Part shown: piece after piece, positions 18,282-30,234 of the stretch
Layout of the letters: each line of letters starts with the position of its first letter
Position numbering within the stretch: position 1 is the stretch's first letter
DNA from: an uncultured Cellulomonas sp.
GTDB lineage: Bacteria > Actinomycetota > Actinomycetes > Actinomycetales > Cellulomonadaceae
Length of the DNA stretch: 64,000 nt
Reading direction: 5' to 3'
Assembly: GCF_947494015.1 (NCBI RefSeq)
Contig: NZ_CANLTL010000001.1
Coordinates: 248,001 to 312,000, forward strand
Made by a program: the position numbers and the translations under genes
Notes under the pieces: generated by a model
Database searches by the model: none
Seen by the model: only the letters and a program-made list of their open reading frames with translations
What the model was told of the DNA's origin: nothing

Positions 18282-19049
18282 GTGAGGACCACCTACCGGT
18301 CGGCCGGCATGCCGCCCGACGTGCGCGAGCGCTGGCAGTCCAGCAGCGTCGCGTCCGTCTGGCTGCGCCCCGCGGACTGGTACCACCCGGCGGTGGACGC
18401 CCTCGTCGAGGCCGTCCTCGACGGCTCGGACCCGGTGCCCGCCGCCGAACGGCTGGGTGCCGCGCGCGCCGCCGCCGGGGTCGGCATCAGCGAGACGATC
18501 GACGACCTGGCGTGCCTGTTCCGCGCGCTCGGGGACGACGCCCCGCCGCTCGAGCTCGTCCGCGCCGTCTGCGAGGGCTGGGCTGCCGACCACGCCGCCG
18601 CGCCGGCGCTGACGCACTGCATCGACCCCGACTCGGGGCTGCCGACCGCCGAGTACCTCGGCGTGCGGCTCGGGGAGACGTACGGGTCCGCCCAGCGCGC
18701 CGGTGCCCGGGCCACCGAGACCCACGCGCTGCTGGTCGTCGACGTCGAGGCCCAACCCCTGGCGCCGTGGTCGCGGATCGTCCGGTCGGCGATCGTCGGG
18801 GAGGGGCTCACGCTGCTGTACGGCGAGGGCTACCCGATGGCGGCGCTGGGGCGGGGCGTGTTCGCCGTGCTCGTGGAGCGCGCGTCGGACCTCGGCCCGC
18901 AGGCGCTCGAGCTGCGCACACGCCTGGCCGAGCACGCCCGCTCGCACGGTGCCCAGGACCTGGTCCGCCAGCCGCCGCGGGTGTGGCTCGAACCGCTGCC
19001 GGACTCACGCACGCGCGCCGTCGAGCTGCTCGAGCACCTCGGCCGCTGA
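18282..19049 (+). CDS. degenerate GGDEF-like protein of unknown function
   Basis: About 255 residues. The second half resembles a decayed GGDEF domain: DPDSGLPTAEYLGVRL matches the usual DxLTGLPNRxxLxxRL entry, and ALGRGVFAVLVE lies where RLGGDEFAVLL is expected, so the catalytic GGDEF residues are lost. The first half (DWYHPAVDALVEAVLDG ...) is helical and unrecognised. It could bind a nucleotide or act as a scaffold; that is speculative. The start may be the GTG at 18282 or the ATG at 18309; neither has a clear ribosome-binding site. It is divergent from the sigma-factor fusion. Confidence 0.6.
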   Translation: MRTTYRSAGMPPDVRERWQSSSVASVWLRPADWYHPAVDALVEAVLDGSDPVPAAERLGAARAAAGVGISETIDDLACLFRALGDDAPPLELVRAVCEGWAADHAAAPALTHCIDPDSGLPTAEYLGVRLGETYGSAQRAGARATETHALLVVDVEAQPLAPWSRIVRSAIVGEGLTLLYGEGYPMAALGRGVFAVLVERASDLGPQALELRTRLAEHARSHGAQDLVRQPPRVWLEPLPDSRTRAVELLEHLGR

Positions 19050-19139
19050 CTGAGCGTCCCGGCCGCCGCGTTCTGCCGGTGGTCGGCCGGGGGTCGGCCG
19101 CCACGGGACATCGGCGACAGCCGGTACTACCGTCATGTC

Positions 19140-19832
19140 ATGAGGTCATCGGAAGCCACAGACCCCGACGCGGGCCCGGGCCCCGTGCTCACGGTGGGCT
19201 CCACCGCCGTCATCTACCTGCTCGACGACGAGCGGGTGGTGCGCCGGTACCGCGAGCAGCACGACCTGTCCCGCGAGGTCGAGATCATGCGCCACCTCGG
19301 CGCGCACGGCTTCCCGGTGCCCGAGGTGTTCGCCGCCCACGGGCTCGACCTGGAGATGGAGCGGCTGCACGGACCCACGCTGCTGCAGTCGCTGGCCGCC
19401 GGCGAGACCGGCATCCCGGAGGCCGGCCACCTGCTGGCCGACCTGCACCGGCGCCTGCACGCGGTCCCCCCGCCCCCCGGTGAGCGCGACGGCGTCGTGC
19501 ACCTCGCGCTGCACCCGGCGAACGTGATCCTCAGCGAGCGCCACGGGCCGGTGCTCGTCGACTGGGAGGTGGCCCGGACCGGCCCGGCCGCCCTGGACGT
19601 CGCCGTGACCGCGGTCATCATCGCGGAGGTCGCGGTCGACGAGGACGACGTCGAGTACTCCAAGGCCGCGCGGGCCCTGCTGGCCGCCTTCCTCACCGCC
19701 GCCGACGACGACCCGGTGCCCCACCTGGCGCAGGCGGTGCGGATCCGCGGTGAAGACCCGTCGCTGGTGCCGGGAGAGACGGCGCTGGTCGAGCCCGCCG
19801 CCGAGCTGGTCCGGCACTTCTGCACCCTGTAG
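19140..19832 (+). CDS. aminoglycoside phosphotransferase-fold protein lacking catalytic Asp
   Basis: A 230-residue kinase-like protein of the APH/choline-kinase fold. The catalytic loop, normally HxDxHxxN, reads HLALHPANVIL, so the catalytic Asp is Ala. The metal-binding Asp is kept in VLVDWEVA. It may be a pseudokinase or bind a nucleotide only. It follows the GGDEF-like gene on the same strand after about 90 bases. Substrate unknown. Confidence 0.65.
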   Translation: MRSSEATDPDAGPGPVLTVGSTAVIYLLDDERVVRRYREQHDLSREVEIMRHLGAHGFPVPEVFAAHGLDLEMERLHGPTLLQSLAAGETGIPEAGHLLADLHRRLHAVPPPPGERDGVVHLALHPANVILSERHGPVLVDWEVARTGPAALDVAVTAVIIAEVAVDEDDVEYSKAARALLAAFLTAADDDPVPHLAQAVRIRGEDPSLVPGETALVEPAAELVRHFCTL

Positions 19833-19860
19833 GCGCACCACGCACCCGGGCACCTTGCAC

Positions 19861-20253
19861 CTACGCCCGGGGCAGGACCGCAGGCGTCGGCCCCGACCCG
19901 TGCGAGGCACGGGTGGATGCGTGCAGGCACGCGCTGAGCACCGCGGCGTTGACCACCGTCCCCGTCCACGCGTCCGGCCACGCCGACACGACCGCCACCT
20001 GGGACACGAGCGCCGCCGCGCCACCCAGCGCCCACCAGTGACGCGAACGCACCGCCACCAGCACGGCGGTGTCCAGGACCATCAGCCCGGCGACGAACCA
20101 CAGCACCGCGCCGGCCGCGTCCGCCGCACCCGCCGGAGCCGCGCCGGACCACCCGAGTCGCGACCCGACCGAGAGACCGTGGACGGCCGCATGCCCCGAC
20201 AGCAGCCCGACGACGGCCAGCCGGAGGAGCAGGTCAGCATGGCGTGAGCTCAT
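19861..20253 (-). CDS. small four-helix membrane protein, unknown
   Basis: A 130-residue protein with about four hydrophobic helices (for example AVLWFVAGLMVLDTAVLVAV) and a short Ser/Pro tail. The ATG at 20253 opens with MSSRHADLLLRLAVVGLL. It lies 47 bases downstream of the DHA2 exporter on the same strand and may be in its operon. I do not recognise a family. Confidence 0.55.
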   Translation of the reverse strand: MSSRHADLLLRLAVVGLLSGHAAVHGLSVGSRLGWSGAAPAGAADAAGAVLWFVAGLMVLDTAVLVAVRSRHWWALGGAAALVSQVAVVSAWPDAWTGTVVNAAVLSACLHASTRASHGSGPTPAVLPRA

Positions 20254-20300
20254 GGCCCCAGCCTCCCTCGAGGGCGACCCGCCGCTTCGGGACCGAAGGC

Positions 20301-21758
20301 CTACCCGGACCGGCGCGCCGCCCCGGACGGCGCGGGACGCTCGGGGGCCGCCTCGTCGCGGCGTCGTCGGACGAGGTCGACCAGACCGATCACGAGCGCC
20401 GCGCCGGTGAGCGCGATCGCGGCGCGCAGGCCGTGGGCGGCCCCGGCGGACTGGTCCCCGTCGGCCGCGCCGGCGAAGTAGAGCGCGCCGACCAGGGCGA
20501 TCCCCGCAGCAGCCCCCAGTCGTTGCCCCGTCTGCAGCACCCCACCGGCGGCACCGGCCTGGTCCACCGGCACCTGGGCGAGGGTGATGGTCTGGTTCGG
20601 CGAGATGACCAGCCCGCTGCCGAGCCCGGCCAGCAGCAGCGGCACGACCGTCCACAGCCCCGTGCGGGACGACTCGCCCTGGGTCGCGATGAGGACGTCG
20701 GTCGCGGTGAGCCCGACGACCACGAGCAGCAGACCCACGACGACGACCTGCCGCCCGCGGCGGTGCACCAGCCGCCCGCCGACCCAGGCCATCACCGCGG
20801 ACCCGAGGGCGAACGGCGTGATCGCGGCTCCGGCCTGGAGCGGCGTGTACCCGAGACCGGTCTGGAAGAACAGCGTGAGCACGAAGAAGATCCCGGTGAA
20901 CCCGGAGAAGTAGACCAGTGCGAGCAGTGCGCCGGTCGCGTAGCCGGGTCGTCTGAACAGGGACAGCTGGACCATCGGCGTCCCACCGCGCCCGCTCACC
21001 CGTCGCTCCCACAGGACGAACGCCACCAGGAGCACGACGCCGGCAGCGAGGAGCGCGGCCTCCGGCGCCGCCCACCGCTCCGACACCAGCGGCCACAGGA
21101 TCCCGGTCACACCCCCGCCGAGCAGGACGGCGCCGAGCGGGTCCAGGTCGGCGGCGCGCGCCCGCTCGGAGGTCCGGTCCAGGTACCGCAGAGCGAGGAC
21201 GACGGCCAGGGCGCCCACCGGCAGATTGACCAGGAAGATCCACCGCCAGCCGTCGTCCGGCCCGAAGGCCGCGATGAGCAGCCCACCGAGCACTGGTCCG
21301 ACGGCGGTGGAGATCCCGATGGTCGTCCCCAGCCGCCCGAACGCACGCCCGCGCTCGGCACCCCGGAACAGCTGCTGGATCAGCCCGGAGACCTGCGGGT
21401 TGATGATGCCGCCGCCCACGCCCTGGACCAGGCGGGCGGCCACCAGCCACGCGGCGGTCTGCGCCACCCCGGCGAGCAGGCTGGCCACGGTGAACACGAC
21501 GACACCGACGAGGAACATCGTGCGCCGGCCGCGGGCGTCGCCCAGCCGGCCGGCGGCCACGAGCACGAGCCCGAAGCTCAGCGCGTACCCCGAGACGACC
21601 CACTGCAGCGCCGCGTCGGACGCGCCGAGCGAGTCGCGGATCGACGGCAGGGCGACGTTGACGATGCTCACGTCCAGCAGCGTCATGAAGCCGGCCGTCA
21701 GGCAGACCGACAGCGCCTTCCAGCGGCGCGGGTCGTCGTCGTGGTCGATGTCGCTCAT
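20301..21758 (-). CDS. MFS drug exporter, DHA2 (14-TMS) family
   Basis: A 485-residue exporter with about 14 membrane segments. Motif D1/A region MTLLDVSIVNVALPSIRDSL and GRLGDARGRRTMFLVG are typical of DHA2 drug:H+ antiporters (EmrB/QacA type), as is motif C-like GISTAVGPVLGGLL. Substrate unknown. It sits downstream of nrdF on the same strand with only about 55 bases between, but there is no obvious functional link to ribonucleotide reduction. Confidence 0.85.
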   Translation of the reverse strand: MSDIDHDDDPRRWKALSVCLTAGFMTLLDVSIVNVALPSIRDSLGASDAALQWVVSGYALSFGLVLVAAGRLGDARGRRTMFLVGVVVFTVASLLAGVAQTAAWLVAARLVQGVGGGIINPQVSGLIQQLFRGAERGRAFGRLGTTIGISTAVGPVLGGLLIAAFGPDDGWRWIFLVNLPVGALAVVLALRYLDRTSERARAADLDPLGAVLLGGGVTGILWPLVSERWAAPEAALLAAGVVLLVAFVLWERRVSGRGGTPMVQLSLFRRPGYATGALLALVYFSGFTGIFFVLTLFFQTGLGYTPLQAGAAITPFALGSAVMAWVGGRLVHRRGRQVVVVGLLLVVVGLTATDVLIATQGESSRTGLWTVVPLLLAGLGSGLVISPNQTITLAQVPVDQAGAAGGVLQTGQRLGAAAGIALVGALYFAGAADGDQSAGAAHGLRAAIALTGAALVIGLVDLVRRRRDEAAPERPAPSGAARRSG

Positions 21759-21813
21759 CCCGCCGGGACGCGACGGCCCCGCGGGCCGGCGCGCCCGCCG
21801 CGGTGCGGGACGG

Positions 21814-25063
<3,250 letters not shown>

Positions 25064-25579
25064 AGCTGTCCCAATCCTTCACGGACGCGCGTGACGTCCT
25101 CTGGTGTGCCCATGAGCTCGAAGCCGTAGAGGAACGGCACCGCGCACTTGGCGGAGATGATGTGTGCGGCGAGGAGGTAGGCCTCGCCGAAGTTGGTGTT
25201 GCCGGCACCGATCACGCCGCGCAGCAGCGACCGGTTCGACTCGTCGTTCAGGAACTTCACGACCTGGCGCGGGACCGCGCCCGCACCGTTGCCACCGCCG
25301 TACGTCGGGACGACGAGCACGTACGGCTCGGTCACCCGCAGCGGGGCCTGGTGGGGCAGCAGCGGGATGCGCTGCGCGGGGAGCCCGAGCTTCTCGACGA
25401 AGCGGTGGGTGTTCTCCGACGCGCTCGAGAAGTAGACCAGCGAGCTCATGGCGCAGCCCTCTCCTCGTGCAGCGGGGGCCGGTGCGGGCGGCCGGTCGGA
25501 CGGCTCGCGCCGGGTGCGGCGCGGCGGGTGTGCAGGCGTCGGGTGGTGCGCGGTGCGGGCGCCCGCGTGGTGGCGGCCG

Positions 25580-25825
25580 TCAGGCGACCGCGACGGCCGA
25601 GCTCTCGACGAGGGAGCGGATCCGGTCCGGGCGGTAGCCCGACCAGTGCTCGGCGCCGGCCACGACGACGGGCGCCTGCATGTGCCCGAGGGACATCACG
25701 TAGTCGCGGGCGTCGGGGTCCATGCTGATGTCCACGATCGTGTAGTCCAGACCCGCCTTGTCCAGGGCGCGGTAGGTCGCGTTGCACTGGACGCAAGCGG
25801 GCTTGCTGTACACGGTGATGCTCAT
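25580..25825 (-). CDS. nrdH: NrdH-redoxin
   Basis: An 81-residue glutaredoxin-like protein with thioredoxin-type activity. The redox site is CVQC, and the SGYRPDRI motif near the end is diagnostic for NrdH. It is the electron donor to NrdE. It is the first gene of nrdHIEF and has the probable NrdR boxes about 85-130 bases upstream. The ATG at 25825 gives the expected [14 protein letters not shown] start. Confidence 0.96.
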   Translation of the reverse strand: MSITVYSKPACVQCNATYRALDKAGLDYTIVDISMDPDARDYVMSLGHMQAPVVVAGAEHWSGYRPDRIRSLVESSAVAVA

Positions 25826-25909
25826 CGTTCCCCCACGAGGTCGGCGGCCGCGGGGGCTCCCCGCATGACGTCCACAGTAGCCCCACCCGGGGGGAATCAC
25901 AACGGTGCA

Positions 25910-25959
25910 ACACCAGACCTGGGGGTCAGCCCGCCCCCCGACCACTAGGTGTAGTGGTC
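25910..25959 (-). promoter_or_regulatory. tandem NrdR-box-like sites upstream of nrdH
   Basis: CCACTAGGTGTAGTGG (25942-25957, arms extending to 25940-25959) is a 16-bp palindrome of NrdR-box type. A weaker match, ACACCAGACCTGGGGG, lies at 25910-25925. Their starts are 32 bases apart, the same face of the helix, which is the usual spacing for paired NrdR boxes. nrdR itself is not in the window. The rest of the 401-base gap 25826-26226 shows no gene or other clear element. Confidence 0.7.
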
Positions 25960-26226
25960 GCTGTGGACGGACCGTCCCCAGCCTGGGGACAGCGCGACAC
26001 ACCGCGCTCACCTGCAGGATCACCGGGCCGGGCCCGCGTCCGACGTCCCGTCGTCCCCAGCCACCCCCAGCGTGGCCCCCAGGCGAGCACACAGCCGCCC
26101 CACCCACGCGGCACCCGCAGCCGCCGGGTCGCGCCGGGCACGACGACCGGCGTGGCGGACGTCGTCGGCGTGTCGCCCGGGGCCGGGCGTTTGCCCCCAC
26201 GCCGCGGACGGACGAATGATGCCCGG

Positions 26227-28344
26227 GTGGACACCGACCCCTACGCATGGCTCGAGGACGTCGAGGGCGCAGACGCCCTGGCCTGGGTGCGCGAGCGCAA
26301 CGCCGACGCCCTGGACCGACTCGCCGAGAGTCCCGGCTTCACCGACATCCGGCGGGAGGTCCTCGAGGTCCTCGACTCCGACGCCAAGATCCCGATGGTC
26401 GGCCGCGCCGGGGAGCACCTGTACAACTTCTGGCGCGACGCCGAGCACGAGCGGGGGGTGTGGCGGCGCACCACGCTCGACCAGTACCGCACCGACGACC
26501 CGGCCTGGGAGACGCTGCTCGACCTCGACGCGCTGAGCGCGGCGGAGGGCGAGAGCTGGGTGTGGCACGGCGCGCAGGTGCTGCGGCCGGACCTCCGACG
26601 CGCCCTGGTGTCGCTGTCGCGGGGCGGCTCGGACGCCGACGTCACGCGCGAGCTCGACCTGCAGACCCTGGAGTGGGTCGCGGACGGGTTCGTGCGCGAG
26701 GAGGCCAAGGGCGGGCTCGGCTGGGTGGACCGGGACACCGTCTTCGCCTACACCGACGTCGGACCGGGCACCATGACGACGTCGGGCTACCCCCGCACGG
26801 TGCGCCGGTGGACCCGCGGCACGGCGCTGGCCGACGCCCCGGTCGTCTTCGAGGGCCGGCCGGACGACCTGTACATCTCCGCGCACCACGACCGGACGCC
26901 GGGCTTCGAGCGGGACCTCGTCGTGCGCGCGATCGCGTTCTACCGCCAGCAGGTCTTCCTGCTCGGCGCCGACGACGCCCTGACGCTGATCGACGTGCCG
27001 CAGAGCGCCGAGGTGAGCCTGCAGCGCGAGTGGCTGCTGGTCGAGCCGCGCGAGGACTGGTCCGTCGGCGGGCGGTCGTACCCGGCCGGCTCCCTGCTGG
27101 CCGCCCGGCTCGACGACTACCTCGCCGGGTCGCGCGACCTGGAGGTGCTGTTCACCCCGACCGCGACCACGTCGCTGGCCGGGCTGACCTGGACCCGGTC
27201 GCACCTCGTGCTGACCCTGCTCGACGACGTCCGGCACCGGCTCCAGGTCCTCACCCCCGGCGAGGCGGGCTGGGCGACGTCGGACCTGCCGGGCGTGCCC
27301 GAGCTGACCACCGTGTCGGTGGCCGGCGTGGATCCCGACGAGTCCGACGACCTGTGGATGACCACCACCGGGTACCTGACCCCCACGACGCTGTCCCTGG
27401 TCACCGTGGGTGGCGCGGCCGAGGCGCTGAAGTCGACGCCGACCTTCTTCGACGGGTCCGGGCACACCGTCAGCCAGCACATGGCGACGTCGGACGACGG
27501 CACCCGGGTGCCGTACTTCCTGGTGCGGCCGGACGGCCTGCCGGACGGCGGACCCACCCTGCTGTACGGGTACGGCGGCTTCGAGGTGTCGCTGACGCCC
27601 TCCTACTCGGGTGCGCTCGGCCGCGGCTGGCTCGCGCGCGGCGGGGTGTACGCGGTCGCGAACATCCGCGGCGGCGGGGAGTACGGGCCGCGGTGGCACC
27701 AGCTCGCGCTGCGGGAGAACCGGCACCGCGCGTACGAGGACTTCGCCGCCGTCGCGCGGGACCTGGTCGACCGTGGGGTCACCACACCGCAGCGGCTCGG
27801 CGTGCAGGGCGGCAGCAACGGCGGTCTGCTCACCGGCAACATGCTGGTCCGCTACCCCGAGCTCATCGGCGCGGCCGTCGTGCAGGTGCCGCTGCTGGAC
27901 ATGCGGCGCTACAGCCACCTGCTCGCGGGCGCGTCCTGGATGGCCGAGTACGGCGACCCGGACGACCCGGACGACTGGGCGTTCCTGCGCACGTTCTCGC
28001 CCTACCACCTCCTCGACGCCGACCGGGCCTACCCGCCGGTGCTGCTGACGACGTCGACCCGGGACGACCGCGTGCACCCGGGCCACGCGCGCAAGATGAC
28101 CGCGCGGCTGCTGGAGCTGGGCAAGGACGTCACGTACTTCGAGAACATCGAGGGCGGCCACGGCGGGGCGGCGACCAACGCCCAGGCGGCGCACATGACC
28201 GCGCTGGCGTACACGTTCCTGTGGCAGCGCCTGGCCGGCGGGGTGCCGGACGGCAGGGCGCCGGGTGGTCTGGCCGTGGCCGGTCGCCCGGCGGCCGGTC
28301 ACGCGGCGGACGGTCGCCCGGTGGACGGCCCCGCGGCGCCGTGA
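26227..28344 (+). CDS. prolyl oligopeptidase family serine peptidase (S9A)
   Basis: A 705-residue enzyme: N-terminal beta-propeller (DPYAWLEDVEG ... ) and C-terminal alpha/beta hydrolase. The nucleophile Ser is in GGSNGGLLTGN, the Asp is probably in TRDDRVHPGHARK, and the His is in ENIEGGHGG. It cleaves short peptides, typically after Pro. The start is the GTG at 26227 (VDTDPYAWLED), matching the family N-terminus. The final 30 residues are a Gly/Pro/Ala-rich low-complexity tail. It is coupled to the next gene by a GTGA overlap. Confidence 0.88.
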   Translation: MDTDPYAWLEDVEGADALAWVRERNADALDRLAESPGFTDIRREVLEVLDSDAKIPMVGRAGEHLYNFWRDAEHERGVWRRTTLDQYRTDDPAWETLLDLDALSAAEGESWVWHGAQVLRPDLRRALVSLSRGGSDADVTRELDLQTLEWVADGFVREEAKGGLGWVDRDTVFAYTDVGPGTMTTSGYPRTVRRWTRGTALADAPVVFEGRPDDLYISAHHDRTPGFERDLVVRAIAFYRQQVFLLGADDALTLIDVPQSAEVSLQREWLLVEPREDWSVGGRSYPAGSLLAARLDDYLAGSRDLEVLFTPTATTSLAGLTWTRSHLVLTLLDDVRHRLQVLTPGEAGWATSDLPGVPELTTVSVAGVDPDESDDLWMTTTGYLTPTTLSLVTVGGAAEALKSTPTFFDGSGHTVSQHMATSDDGTRVPYFLVRPDGLPDGGPTLLYGYGGFEVSLTPSYSGALGRGWLARGGVYAVANIRGGGEYGPRWHQLALRENRHRAYEDFAAVARDLVDRGVTTPQRLGVQGGSNGGLLTGNMLVRYPELIGAAVVQVPLLDMRRYSHLLAGASWMAEYGDPDDPDDWAFLRTFSPYHLLDADRAYPPVLLTTSTRDDRVHPGHARKMTARLLELGKDVTYFENIEGGHGGAATNAQAAHMTALAYTFLWQRLAGGVPDGRAPGGLAVAGRPAAGHAADGRPVDGPAAP

Positions 28345-29369
28345 TCCGGTACCCCGCGCCGCTGCGGCCGGGCGACCGCATCGGCGTCACCTCCCCGTCC
28401 GCCGGGGTCGCGGACGCCCTGCGCCCGCGGCTGGACCACGCCGTGCGCACGCTGCGGGACCTGGGCTACGACGTCGTCGTCGGCCGCTGCATGGCCGGGG
28501 ACGGCGTGGTCAGCGCGCCGGCCTGCGAGCGCGCGAGCGAGCTGATGGCCATGCTGCTGGACCCGGCCGTCCGCGCCGTCGTGCCGCCGTGGGGTGGCGA
28601 GCTCGCGATCGACCTGCTGCCGCACCTGGACTGGGACGCGGTCGCGGCCGCGGAGCCGACCTGGCTGGTCGGGTACTCGGACATCTCGACGCTGCTCGCG
28701 GCGATGACCCTGCGCACGGGGATCGCCACGCTGCACGGGCCGAACCTCATGGACACCCCGTACGCCGTGCCGGAGCCGTTGCTCGCGTGGCACGCCGTGG
28801 CGTCCGCGGCGCCCGGGGCGCCCCTGCGGCAGGGCCCGGCGGCGCGCTACCGCTCGACCGGGTGGGACGACTACGTCCGCACGCCCCAGGTGGACGAGTA
28901 CCACCTGGATGCGCCCGGTGGCTGGCGGCTGCTGGACGGGACGGCAGGTGACGTGCTCCTGCGCGGCCGGCTCATCGGTGGCTGCCTGGAGACGGTGGCG
29001 AACCTCTCCGGGACGCCGTACGGGCCGGCGGCGGAATTCGCGGGGCGGCACGCCCCCGAGGGCACCGTCGTCTACCTGGAGGTCGCCGAGGCGGACGCGT
29101 TCGAGGCCGCGCGCCGGCTGCACGGGATGCGCCTGGCCGGGTGGTTCGACGCGGCGACGGGCGTCCTGGTCGGCCGGACCGCGGCCCCGGACTCGCCGGG
29201 ACTCACCCAGCAGGACGCCGTCCGGGACGCGCTGGGCACCCTCGGCGTCCCGGTGGTGCTCGACGTCGACTGCGGGCACGTGCCTCCGCAGCTCGCGCTG
29301 GTCAACGGCGCCCGGACCGTGGTCGCGCGGACCGCCGGCCGGTGGACGCTCGAGCAGGTCATGGACTGA
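28341..29369 (+). CDS. LD-carboxypeptidase family protein (S66)
   Basis: A 342-residue MccF/LdcA-family serine peptidase. The nucleophile region VGYSDISTLL, the PPWGGELAIDLLPHLDW stretch and the later Glu/His part (CGHVPPQLALVNGA) follow the S66 pattern. Members remove the terminal D-Ala from peptidoglycan tetrapeptides or inactivate microcin C-type toxins. The GTG start at 28341 overlaps the prolyl oligopeptidase stop. Confidence 0.88.
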   Translation: MIRYPAPLRPGDRIGVTSPSAGVADALRPRLDHAVRTLRDLGYDVVVGRCMAGDGVVSAPACERASELMAMLLDPAVRAVVPPWGGELAIDLLPHLDWDAVAAAEPTWLVGYSDISTLLAAMTLRTGIATLHGPNLMDTPYAVPEPLLAWHAVASAAPGAPLRQGPAARYRSTGWDDYVRTPQVDEYHLDAPGGWRLLDGTAGDVLLRGRLIGGCLETVANLSGTPYGPAAEFAGRHAPEGTVVYLEVAEADAFEAARRLHGMRLAGWFDAATGVLVGRTAAPDSPGLTQQDAVRDALGTLGVPVVLDVDCGHVPPQLALVNGARTVVARTAGRWTLEQVMD

Positions 29370-29406
29370 CGAGCTCCTGGACCGATCAGCCGATGGACGG
29401 ATCAGC

Positions 29407-29733
29407 TCACGGACTGACCGGGCGCCCCGCCGGTCCGCCGAAGAGGGCGATCAGCTCGTCGACGTCGTGGTCGGCGGTCGCCGGGTGCCGGAACGGTCGG
29501 TGCGGCTGGAGGGTGTAGTGGTTGCGCCGCCCGGTCCGGGTGCGGCCCAGGTACCCCGCCTCCTCCAGGTCCTGCAGGATCGTCAGGGCGGCGCGGTCGC
29601 TGATCTGCACGACGGCGGCCAGGTCGTGCACGCGGGCGTCGGGGTCCCGGGCCACCGCGAGCAGCATGTGGGCGTGGTTGGTCAGGAAGGTCCATCGTGG
29701 CTGGGTCGACGTCCTCACCTCCGGCGGGGTCAC
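29407..29733 (-). CDS. winged-helix HTH transcriptional regulator
   Basis: A 108-residue protein with a MarR/ArsR-like winged helix: NHAHMLLAVARDP, helix-turn-helix AAVVQISDRAALTILQDLEEAGYL and wing RTRTGRRNHYTL. The GTG at 29733 overlaps the upstream sdhD-like stop (GTGA), which decides the start. It is the third gene of a terC / sdhD-like / HTH run and may autoregulate it. Ligand unknown. Confidence 0.75.
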   Translation of the reverse strand: MTPPEVRTSTQPRWTFLTNHAHMLLAVARDPDARVHDLAAVVQISDRAALTILQDLEEAGYLGRTRTGRRNHYTLQPHRPFRHPATADHDVDELIALFGGPAGRPVSP

Positions 29734-30206
29734 GGGCGGGCACCGGGAGCCCGGCTGTCGGCCTCCGCGCAGAAGGATGGCAGCAGGCCGGGGTCCGCGG
29801 TCGGCGGGCACGGGTCGAAGGTGAGGACGACCAGCGAGCCGAGCACCAGCGTGACCACGGTCGCCGCGAGCAGCAGCCCCTTCAGCCACAGCCTGGTCCG
29901 GGGCGTCTCGGCGTAGTCGTCGATGATCGTGCTCATCCCGTGGGCGCCGTGCAGCATGGCCAGCCACAGCATGACCAGGCTCCACAGCTGCCAGAACGGG
30001 TTCGACCAGCGGCCGGCGACCAGGGCGAAGTTGATCGCGTTGATCCCGTCCCCCAGCACGAGGTTCACGGTCAGGTGGGCCAGGACGAGGACGACGAGGA
30101 CGGCCCCGGACACCCGCATCCAGACCCATCCGACCAGGTGGCGTCCGGTCCGCCCGGACCGGCCCGGACCGGCGGCGCGCGGCGGTGGCACGGACAGGTC
30201 CCGCAT
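29730..30206 (-). CDS. orphan succinate dehydrogenase membrane-anchor-like protein
   Basis: A 158-residue protein with three membrane helices matching SdhD: RVSGAVLVVLVLAHLTVNLV, then WSLVMLWLAMLHGAHGMSTI with the heme-ligand-type His, then DDYAETPRTRLWLKGLLL. No sdhA, sdhB or sdhC genes lie nearby. I chose the ATG at 30206 (GAGGG upstream); an ATG at 30248 would overlap terC. It may be an SDH subunit with partners elsewhere, or a repurposed heme/quinone membrane protein. Confidence 0.7.
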   Translation of the reverse strand: MRDLSVPPPRAAGPGRSGRTGRHLVGWVWMRVSGAVLVVLVLAHLTVNLVLGDGINAINFALVAGRWSNPFWQLWSLVMLWLAMLHGAHGMSTIIDDYAETPRTRLWLKGLLLAATVVTLVLGSLVVLTFDPCPPTADPGLLPSFCAEADSRAPGARP

Positions 30207-30234
30207 CGGACTCAGCCCTCTCCCGCGCCCGCCG

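Noticed and set aside
26020-28302. 760-codon minus-strand frame
   Set aside because: Antisense to the prolyl oligopeptidase gene; no recognisable domain.
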